A program made the translations under genes and the position numbers. The notes beneath the pieces are model-generated. The model did no database searches, was not told the DNA's origin, and saw nothing but the letters and a program-made list of their open reading frames with translations. Positions 1 through 4,111 of a stretch of DNA of 6,829 nucleotides are shown one piece after another. Numbering within the stretch: the stretch's first letter is position 1; each line of letters opens with the position of its first letter. Source of the DNA: an uncultured Eggerthellaceae bacterium (GTDB taxonomy: Bacteria; Actinomycetota; Coriobacteriia; Coriobacteriales; Eggerthellaceae); the NCBI GenBank assembly GCA_910585565.1, contig CAJUFC010000030.1, forward strand, positions 1 to 6,829. The letters run 5' to 3'.

Positions 1-123
1 ACCGACCACCGCATCGGCTTCAACTCCAGCTACAACGGCGTGCTCATGGGCAGCGACCTCATCGGGGTCATCACGGCCCTGCAGGCCGCCGACCGCGCCC
101 AGAAGCTCGAAGAGGCCGTGTAA
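1..123 (+). CDS. prfA: Peptide chain release factor 1, C-terminal end (partial)
   Basis: The first 40 codons, ending in TAA, are the tail of a protein that starts before the window. They begin TDHRIGFNSSYNGVLMGSDL and end with a helical AADRAQKLEEAV segment. TDHRI followed by a 'v(L/M)xGdLd.li..L..a' helix is the conserved C-terminus of class I bacterial release factors. RF1 recognises UAA and UAG stop codons in the ribosomal A site and triggers peptide release. The GGQ and PxT motifs that would separate RF1 from RF2 lie outside the window. The RF1 call therefore rests on the tail sequence and on prmC downstream, since prfA-prmC is a very common bacterial gene order. The product is the expected substrate of the PrmC enzyme encoded next. 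Confidence 0.9.
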   Translation, partial: TDHRIGFNSSYNGVLMGSDLIGVITALQAADRAQKLEEAV

Positions 124-129
124 GGCAGG

Positions 130-151
130 CTGAGCCGAAGGCATCGCTCAG
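130..151 (+). terminator. Weak hairpin just after prfA
   Basis: CTGAGC (130-135) pairs perfectly with GCTCAG (146-151) across a 10-nt loop, starting 6 nt after the prfA stop codon. It is followed by ATTTCATT, which is only loosely T-rich. It may attenuate transcription between prfA and prmC, but the stem is short and there is no real U-tract. Confidence 0.3.
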
Positions 152-185
152 ATTTCATTGAAGGCGCTTCGGCGGCGCGGCGGAG

Positions 186-206
186 CGCGGGGCTGTCGGC
201 CCCGCG
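186..206 (+). other. GC-rich hairpin in the prfA-prmC gap
   Basis: CGCGGGGC (186-193) and GCCCCGCG (199-206) form a perfect 8-bp stem around the 5-nt loop TGTCG. No T-run follows on either strand, so it is not a standard intrinsic terminator. It could be an RNA stability element or a remnant of an intergenic repeat. The rest of the 230-base gap has no convincing gene or promoter. Confidence 0.45.
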
Positions 207-304
207 AATTCGGTTCGAGCCAAGGCCTCTCGCGTGAGTTCGCTTGACGGCCGTTCGCCCCGCACCCCGCCGCGCACGCAAGGTATTCTCGGAAGATTTT
301 GAAA

Positions 305-333
305 GTATGTCGTTTGCGAATGGTTGTATGTCG
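305..333 (+). repeat. Direct repeat GTATGTCG, 21-bp spacing, upstream of prmC
   Basis: GTATGTCG occurs at 305-312 and again at 326-333, so the start-to-start distance is 21 bp, about two DNA helical turns. The pair lies in a locally AT-richer stretch 20-50 bp before the prmC start. Such phasing fits two half-sites read by one protein on one DNA face, but no regulator is identified and chance is possible. Confidence 0.35.
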
Positions 334-342
334 ACGCAAGAT

Positions 343-348
343 GAGGAG
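343..348 (+). promoter_or_regulatory. Ribosome binding site supporting the TTG start of prmC
   Basis: GAGGAG lies 5 nt before TTG at 354. An in-frame TGA at 342-344 rules out any start further upstream. The next in-frame ATG (384) would be internal and has a poorer Shine-Dalgarno match. Confidence 0.7.
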
Positions 349-353
349 CGCTT

Positions 354-1274
354 TTGTCAGCTGACATCTGGACTATAGGGCGGATGCTGGAGTGGATGCA
401 GGGGTATCTGGCGAAGCGCGGGGACGAGAGCCCCTTGGTGTCGGCACGGTGGCTCTTGTCGCATGCGACGGGCCTTTCCAACATGCAGCTCTATCTCGAT
501 TTGAAGCGTCCGCTTTCGCCTGAAGAGCTGGACGCGCTGCGCGCGGGTGTGAAGCGCCGCGGCGCGGGCGAGCCGCTGCAATACATCACGGGCACCGCGA
601 GCTTTCGCCATATCGAGCTTTCCGTGCGCGAGGGCGTGCTCATCCCGCGTCCCGAGACCGAGATCCTGGTGAGCGAGGTGTTGTCGCGCCTGCCCTCGCG
701 GCGCTATAACGTGTCGGATGCCGACGATGACGCCGAGGCCATCGAGCGCACGGTCAAGGTGGTCGACCTGTGCACGGGCACGGGGTGTGTCGCGTGCTCG
801 CTTGCGCACGAGAACCCGCTTATCGAGGTGGTGGCGACCGATGTGTCTGTCGCCTGCGTCGAGCTGGCTCGCGAGAACGTGGGCGCGCTCGGGCTGGAAG
901 GCGCTGTCGCGGTCGTCGAGTGCGACCTGGGGCAGGGGGTGAGCGAGGCGTGGCTCGGCGCTATCGATGCGGTCGTCTCCAACCCACCCTATGTGCCGAC
1001 GAGCGTTCTGGCGGAGGTGCCTGCCGAGGTGCGCGACCATGAGCCGTCGCTTGCCTTGGATGGCGGCCCGGACGGGCTGGACGTATTTCGCCGCATCGTG
1101 CCGTGGGCGCATGCGGCCCTTAAATCCGGCGGGTTTCTGGCCGTCGAGCTGCACGAGACGACCCTGGACGAGGCGGCTGCCATCGCTCGGGCGGCCGGGT
1201 TTGCCGCGACGAAGGTCGTGCGTGACCTGGCAGGGCGCTCTCGCGTGCTAATCGCGAACAAGGAGGAGTCATGA
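354..1274 (+). CDS. prmC: Release factor glutamine methyltransferase PrmC (HemK)
   Basis: A 306-residue cytosolic SAM-dependent enzyme that N5-methylates the glutamine of the GGQ motif in RF1 and RF2, which speeds peptide release. The helical N-terminal domain (about 1-75) leads into the family signatures EPLQYITGTASF (73-84) and LIPRPETEILV (97-107). SAM-binding motif I is DLCTGTGCVACSLA (138-151). The catalytic NPPY (210-213) binds the substrate glutamine. EPSLALDGGPDGLDVFRRI (230-248) is also typical. Length is normal for the family (about 280-300), with a small acidic insert SDADDDAEA (121-129) before motif I. The start is TTG at 354, backed by GAGGAG. The stop overlaps the next gene's start as ATGA, which indicates translational coupling. 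Lying downstream of prfA, it sits beside its substrate gene. Function is certain from the motifs; only the exact start is slightly open. Confidence 0.95.
   Translation: MSADIWTIGRMLEWMQGYLAKRGDESPLVSARWLLSHATGLSNMQLYLDLKRPLSPEELDALRAGVKRRGAGEPLQYITGTASFRHIELSVREGVLIPRPETEILVSEVLSRLPSRRYNVSDADDDAEAIERTVKVVDLCTGTGCVACSLAHENPLIEVVATDVSVACVELARENVGALGLEGAVAVVECDLGQGVSEAWLGAIDAVVSNPPYVPTSVLAEVPAEVRDHEPSLALDGGPDGLDVFRRIVPWAHAALKSGGFLAVELHETTLDEAAAIARAAGFAATKVVRDLAGRSRVLIANKEES
1260..1266 (+). promoter_or_regulatory. Strong ribosome binding site inside the end of prmC
   Basis: AAGGAGG, 4 nt before the ATG at 1271, is an almost ideal Shine-Dalgarno sequence. It sits within the last codons of prmC and fixes the start of the phosphorylase gene. 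Confidence 0.8.
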
Positions 1275-2092
1275 GCCTGAAAGACAACCTGCACGAATCT
1301 GCTGCCGCCTTGCGGCAGCGCCTCGGTGAGCGCACGCCGGTCGTGGGCATCATCCTCGGCTCGGGCCTCGGTCCCTTGGCCGACCAGATCACCGATGCTG
1401 TCAAGGTGCCCTTCGCAGAGGTGCCGCACATGAAGCGCTCGACGGCGAGCGGGCATGTGGGGCAGTTCGTCTGCGGCAGCTTGGGCGGCACGCAGGTGCT
1501 CTGCATGCAGGGCCGCCTGCATGGCTACGAGGGCCACACCCCCCAGGAGGTGGCCTATCCGGTCTGGCTCATGCACGAGCTAGGCATCGGCACCCTCATC
1601 ACCACCAACGCGGCCGGCGCCATCAACGAGTCGTACCAGGTGGGCGACTTCTGCATCATGAAGGACCACATCAACTTCACGGGGCGCAACCCTGTCGTGG
1701 GCACCGAACCCGACGAGCTGGCGATGCGCTTCTTCTCCCTCTACGAGGCGTACGACCCGGAGTTGCGCGCGCTGGCGCGGCGTGTGGCTGAGGAGCGGGG
1801 CATCCCGGTGCGCGAGGGCGTCTATCTGGGGCTGTTGGGCCCGAGCTTCGAGACGCCGGCGGAGATCCGCGCGTTTCGGTCGTGGGGAGCAGATACGGTG
1901 GCCATGTCCGTCTGCGAGGAGGTCATCGCAGCACGCCACGTCGGCATGCGCGTTCTGGGCATCTCGCTGTGCTCCAACATGGCGTGCGGCGTCGAGGGCG
2001 CCAATCCCTCCGACGAGGAGGTGTTCCAGGTTGCCCAGACCCGCGAGGGCGACTTTTGCACCCTCATTCGCGAGGTCGTCTCCTCGCTGTAG
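1271..2092 (+). CDS. Purine nucleoside phosphorylase (trimeric class)
   Basis: A 273-residue cytosolic enzyme expected to split inosine or guanosine (and deoxy forms) with phosphate into base and (deoxy)ribose-1-phosphate, for purine salvage. Family landmarks in order: phosphate loop GSGLG (30-34), RSTASGHVG (56-64), MQGRLHGYEG (79-88) with the phosphate/ribose residues R82, H84 and Y86, TTNAAGAIN (111-119), DHINFTGRNP (132-141), GPSFETPAEIR (190-200) with purine-binding E194, MS (212-213) and SLCSNMA (232-238) with N236, the equivalent of human Asn243. Length is typical of the low-molecular-mass trimeric family (PunA/human PNP). Two positions are odd: the usual MSTVPEV reads MSVCEEV, and the His of the usual (S/N)HEEV motif, which contacts the ribose 5'-OH, is Asp248 (PSDEEV). 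Substrate range may therefore differ; MTA phosphorylase is less likely. It overlaps prmC by 4 nt. Confidence 0.92.
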   Translation: MSLKDNLHESAAALRQRLGERTPVVGIILGSGLGPLADQITDAVKVPFAEVPHMKRSTASGHVGQFVCGSLGGTQVLCMQGRLHGYEGHTPQEVAYPVWLMHELGIGTLITTNAAGAINESYQVGDFCIMKDHINFTGRNPVVGTEPDELAMRFFSLYEAYDPELRALARRVAEERGIPVREGVYLGLLGPSFETPAEIRAFRSWGADTVAMSVCEEVIAARHVGMRVLGISLCSNMACGVEGANPSDEEVFQVAQTREGDFCTLIREVVSSL

Positions 2093-2104
2093 GGCGCACA
2101 GACG

Positions 2105-2208
2105 CGCCTGCGATAGGAGCGGGTTGCGGGTGCGGGTGACAGGCGCGACGGCCCTGACGCCTGCGAGGGATGCCAGGCGCCTTGGCGCTCCCGCCTTGGC
2201 GCCTGCGA
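2105..2208. repeat. Three short direct repeats CGCCTGCGA
   Basis: CGCCTGCGA appears at 2105-2113, 2158-2166 and 2200-2208 in the 125-bp gap between the two convergent genes. The last copy overlaps the right arm of the hairpin at 2174-2205. The copies are short and GC-rich, so they may be chance in DNA of this composition. Confidence 0.3.
2174..2205. terminator. Hairpin between convergent genes, possible bidirectional terminator
   Basis: CAGGCGCC (2174-2181) pairs perfectly with GGCGCCTG (2198-2205). Inside lie a TT/TT internal loop, GGC/GCC pairs and a 6-nt loop. It lies 82 bp after the phosphorylase stop and 13 bp beyond the stop of the leftward gene, where a terminator for both is expected. 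Neither strand has a U-tract, so termination efficiency is uncertain. Confidence 0.45.
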
Positions 2209-2217
2209 GCCCGAATC

Positions 2218-3144
2218 CTATTTCACCTCTTTGGCAGCCAAGATTTGGGCGAACATGCTTTGGCTCTCGCCGAAGTCGGAAGGCAGCACCACGGTGCTGG
2301 CGTTGCCGCTGCGAGCGAACTCGCCCATCATGTCGGCCCACTGGGTGTACATGAACAGCAGGTTGGCCTCCTGCACCGACACTCCGCTTTGCCGGATGCT
2401 CTCCAGCGAGGCGTTGATGCCTTCGGCGATGGCCTTGCGCTGGTTCGCGATGCCGATGCCCACCTGGCGTGCTGCCTCTGCCTGGGCTGTGGCCTCGGTG
2501 ACCAGCTGGATCTTGTTCGCGTCGGCCAGCGACTGGGCGGCCTCCTTCTTGCGCTGCGCGGTGTTGATCTCGTTCATGGCGTCTTGCACGTCGGCCGGCA
2601 GCTTGATGTTGGTGATGAGGGTGGACACGACGATGTAGCCGTACTGCACCATGGCGTTGCCGATGGTGCCCTTCACGTCCTCGGCGATCTCGTCCTTCTT
2701 GTCGTAGACTTCATCGATGCTGTACTTCGGCACGCTTGAGCGCAGCGAGTCGGCGATGTAGCTCTTCATCTGCGCCTCGGCGTCAGACAGGATGTAGAAC
2801 GCGCGATAGATGCCGCCATGGCGCGGGTTCATCGTGCCATTGGGCTGCACGGCGCCGCTCGTGTCGACGCAATACTGCACGGCGATCTCCATCTGCACGG
2901 TGACGTTGTCCTTGGTCTTGGCGTCGATCATGAGGACCGCCTGGCAGGTGCGCAGGTCCACCTTGCCGGCGATCTGCTCGATGAAGGGGATGCGCACGTG
3001 AAAGCCCGGATGCGAGATGCGGTTGAACTTGCCCAGGCGCTCGATGACGTAGGCGCGCTGCTGCGGCACGATGTACATGGTTGCCAGTATCACGGCTCCC
3101 ACGATGATCAGGATGACGATCGGAACTAAGATGGCGCCAAGCAT
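2218..3144 (-). CDS. SPFH/band 7 membrane protein, HIR-like subgroup
   Basis: A 308-residue protein with one N-terminal membrane segment (about 3-25, ILVPIVILIIVGAVILATMYI) and no cleavage site, so probably membrane-anchored. The SPFH (stomatin/prohibitin/flotillin/HflC) domain follows, starting VPQQRAYVIERLGKF (26-40) and running to about 190. An alanine- and charge-rich helix (about 190-250) is the likely oligomerising coiled coil. NEINTAQRKKEAA (191-203), ANKIQLVTEA (209-218) and GIANQRKAIAEGI (231-243) closely follow the layout of plant HIR proteins and their bacterial relatives. A Gly/Asn/Pro-rich loop (96-111) interrupts the SPFH domain. Such proteins scaffold membrane microdomains and often control proteases; no partner (NfeD or FtsH type) is adjacent. 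It is monocistronic, leftward, convergent with the phosphorylase gene, and has GAGGGGG 8 nt before its ATG. The family is secure; the biological role is unknown. Confidence 0.92.
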   Translation of the reverse strand: MLGAILVPIVILIIVGAVILATMYIVPQQRAYVIERLGKFNRISHPGFHVRIPFIEQIAGKVDLRTCQAVLMIDAKTKDNVTVQMEIAVQYCVDTSGAVQPNGTMNPRHGGIYRAFYILSDAEAQMKSYIADSLRSSVPKYSIDEVYDKKDEIAEDVKGTIGNAMVQYGYIVVSTLITNIKLPADVQDAMNEINTAQRKKEAAQSLADANKIQLVTEATAQAEAARQVGIGIANQRKAIAEGINASLESIRQSGVSVQEANLLFMYTQWADMMGEFARSGNASTVVLPSDFGESQSMFAQILAAKEVK

Positions 3145-3152
3145 AGTGCATA

Positions 3153-3159
3153 CCCCCTC
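3153..3159 (-). promoter_or_regulatory. Ribosome binding site of the SPFH gene
   Basis: On the minus strand GAGGGGG precedes the ATG (3144-3142) by 8 nt. This supports the chosen start, which also puts the membrane segment right at the N-terminus. Confidence 0.7.
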
Positions 3160-3265
3160 GCGGTTTGTTTCAGTGAACCCAGCCTAGCACACCTGGGGGT
3201 TCGCTGCGTGGCGCAGCTCTCTTCGGTTGGGGGCGGCTGCGCTGCCGGTCAGTGAAGATTTCATG

Positions 3266-3280
3266 CACACTATAAGTGTG
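3266..3280. promoter_or_regulatory. Operator-like palindrome upstream of the SPFH gene
   Basis: CACACT-ATA-AGTGTG is a perfect 6-bp inverted repeat around a 3-bp centre. It lies 121 bp before the SPFH start and about 30 bp downstream of the predicted transcription start, so a repressor bound there could block the gene. The centre also contains TATAAG (+) and TATAGT (-), but neither has a matching -35 box. No cognate regulator is visible in the window. Confidence 0.45.
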
Positions 3281-3316
3281 ATGCAGGTTCTGCTGACGCA
3301 GGTGACCGAATCATGT

Positions 3317-3345
3317 AATATGTGGAATTGCTGAGAGAACGTCAA
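3317..3345 (-). promoter_or_regulatory. Candidate sigma-70-type promoter of the SPFH gene
   Basis: On the minus strand TTGACG (3345-3340, five of six bases of TTGACA) and CATATT (3322-3317, four of six of TATAAT) are separated by exactly 17 bp. Transcription would start near 3310, giving a leader of about 165 nt. The -35 box lies inside the left arm of the inverted-repeat element, pointing outward. Confidence 0.45.
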
Positions 3346-3442
3346 TTGAATAAGTCCATATAGAGTTTGGAGCGTTTGGCAACAAGCGTCTACCTACTTG
3401 TACCAAGCTCTGTTTGGACGATACGTTGACTTCTCTCAGCAA
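3328..3442. mobile_element. 115-bp MITE-like element with terminal inverted repeats
   Basis: The left end TTGCTGAGAGAACGTCAA (3328-3345) and the reverse complement of the right end, TTGCTGAGAGAAGTCAA (3442-3426), match at 17 positions, with one extra C on the left. Similarity continues inward: GTCCATATAGAGTTTGG on the left (3354-3370) against GTCCAAACAGAGCTTGG (complement of 3419-3403). GAA flanks both ends directly (3325-3327 and 3443-3445), a possible 3-bp target duplication. No reading frame inside encodes a transposase. A non-autonomous element moved in trans by an insertion-sequence transposase fits best; a long structured RNA hairpin is the alternative. Confidence 0.6.
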
Positions 3443-3476
3443 GAAGATGACGAGGATGGGCGCTTTTGCGGTTTAA

Positions 3477-3503
3477 TGGCCCATTCCCGCTGGGGGTGGG
3501 CCA
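3477..3503. terminator. Perfect 12-bp hairpin with 3-nt loop
   Basis: TGGCCCATTCCC (3477-3488) pairs along its full length with GGGGGTGGGCCA (3492-3503), counting two G-U pairs when read as plus-strand RNA. The loop is GCT. The plus side continues ACCTAGTTTCT and the minus side TTAAACCGCAAAA, so neither has a strong U-tract. It may be a terminator or insulator between the divergent units, or a boundary of the neighbouring repeat elements. Confidence 0.45.
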
Positions 3504-3531
3504 ACCTAGTTTCTGGAGCATCCCCTACATC

Positions 3532-3539
3532 TATATAAA
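3532..3539 (+). promoter_or_regulatory. TATATAAA box, possible -10 element
   Basis: TATATAAA stands out in GC-rich DNA and would place a transcript start near 3545, just before the paired helices at 3574-3653 and upstream of the secreted-protein gene. No TTGACA-like -35 is present at 16-18 bp upstream, nor a TGn extension. The call is tentative. Confidence 0.3.
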
Positions 3540-3573
3540 GGTGTTCGCGAGAGCGGATGCCAAAAAGAAAGGC

Positions 3574-3653
3574 GCGCGACCCCATTCGCTTGCAGGCTAA
3601 GGGTCACGCACCTCAACAGCTCGGGCCTCCCTGACGGGAGCCTTCGCAGGTGC
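3574..3653 (+). ncRNA. Structured leader-like RNA, family not recognised
   Basis: Three consistent helices can be drawn. Helix 1: GCGcGACCC (3574-3582) with GGGTCaCGC (3601-3609), one C-A mismatch. Helix 2: GCACCT (3608-3613) with AGGTGC (3648-3653); it competes with helix 1 for two bases. Helix 3, nested in helix 2: GGC-c-TCCC (3624-3631) with GGGAGCC (3636-3642) around TGAC. A purine-rich AAGGGA and ATG follow at 3701-3715. The layout resembles a cis-regulatory leader, but conserved cores of the c-di-GMP, cobalamin, TPP, glycine or T-box families are not seen. Part of a dispersed repeat is the alternative. Confidence 0.3.
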
Positions 3654-3750
3654 CATTGTACCTTCTCGCGGAGGCTTTCGCCAGAGGCGGCCCCCAAGGG
3701 AAGGGATTTGTCATGGGATATCCTCATCCTGCCGCGCCGACGCCGCCCAG

Positions 3751-3950
3751 CGTCATTTCGAGCACTCAAAGCCCAGTGGGCTTTGGGGCGAGGGGGCGAA
3801 GCGGGCGAGCATTCACGCATCTTCGTGCAGACGATCGCAGCGAGTCGAAAGGTCTAGCGACAGGGAAGCGTGCCTTCGGAACCAGCGGGCTTGCGTCGTC
3901 GCGGCGAGATTTCTCCACTCCGCGCCTTCGGCGCTCCGGTCGAAATGACG
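3751..3950. repeat. 200-bp repeat bounded by inverted CGTCATTTCGA ends
   Basis: CGTCATTTCGA at 3751-3761 and its exact reverse complement TCGAAATGACG at 3940-3950 bound a 200-bp stretch. Inside lie an 8-bp hairpin CAAAGCCC-AGT-GGGCTTTG (3767-3785) and GCGCC-TTC-GGCGC (3922-3934). The right part, with GAGATTTCTCCACTCCGC (3906-3923) before the TCGAAATGACG end, resembles a type of intergenic repeat I recall from many bacterial genomes. Frames across it use many rare codons, so it is unlikely to be a gene. Confidence 0.55.
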
Positions 3951-4000
3951 CTATGGGGGAAAGCGCGCTTCGCGACTCCGGTCGAAATGACGCCATGGGG
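3934..4000 (+). repeat. Tandem pair of 25-bp repeats ending in ATGGGG
   Basis: Positions 3934-3958 and 3976-4000 match at 24 of 25 bases, starting CTCCGGTCGAAATGACG and ending ATGGGG. The spacing of 42 bp is 14 codons, so both copies encode SGRNDAMG in the same frame. The second ATG (3995) is the chosen start of the secreted protein, so the repeat supplies its start codon. Confidence 0.75.
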
Positions 4001-4111
4001 AAGGCCTCGCAGGGCGGTCGGGAGGCTGGCGCTCGCTTCGTTTCCATCATGATGGCCGTGCTGCTTGCCGTCACGATGCTGCCCGCTGCTGGCCTGTCGT
4101 CGGCGTTCGCC
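3995..4111 (+). other. Signal peptide of the secreted mosaic protein
   Basis: Residues 1-39: basic n-region with K3, R9 and R14, hydrophobic core from about V16 to S36 (VSIMMAVLLAVTMLPAAG), and an AFA|DE signal peptidase I site after A39. The mature part is acidic and Ala/Asp/Glu-rich, as expected of an exported protein. Confidence 0.85.

Larger units (their letters stand above)
3145..3994. other. 850-bp non-coding region rich in repeats and hairpins
   Basis: This gap separates two divergently transcribed genes. Reading frames inside it have poor codon use and no recognisable domains. Minor structures not listed separately are GAACCC/GGGTTC (3175-3180 with 3197-3202) and GCTGCG-TGG-CGCAGC (3203-3217), both in the likely leader of the SPFH gene. 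Base composition is lower in GC from about 3250 to 3480, unlike the flanking genes. It looks like an accumulation site for small mobile or repeated elements together with the control regions of the two flanking genes. Confidence 0.7.

Noticed and set aside
307..378. 23-codon frame ATG 307 to TAG 378 overlapping the start of prmC, a possible leader peptide
   Set aside because: No Shine-Dalgarno, no attenuator-like codon runs and no paired hairpins; the prmC start with its own ribosome site explains the area.
357..1154. Long minus-strand reading frame (265 codons) opposite prmC
   Set aside because: The plus strand encodes PrmC with all catalytic motifs; the antisense frame is Arg/His-rich and reflects high GC at third positions.
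2170..2739. Plus-strand frame of 189 codons opposite the SPFH gene
   Set aside because: His/Leu/Gly-rich antisense of a recognised protein, with no domain of its own.
3574..3713. Possible c-di-GMP (GEMM) riboswitch, suggested by CACGCAC near GGCTAA
   Set aside because: The conserved GCAAACC and ACGCAAAGCC cores are absent and the order of elements is wrong.
3145..3994. tRNA, SRP RNA, RNase P or CRISPR array in the large gap
   Set aside because: No cloverleaf with T-loop GTTCGAAT, no GGAAGGAAGCAG core, no regularly spaced repeats with unique spacers.
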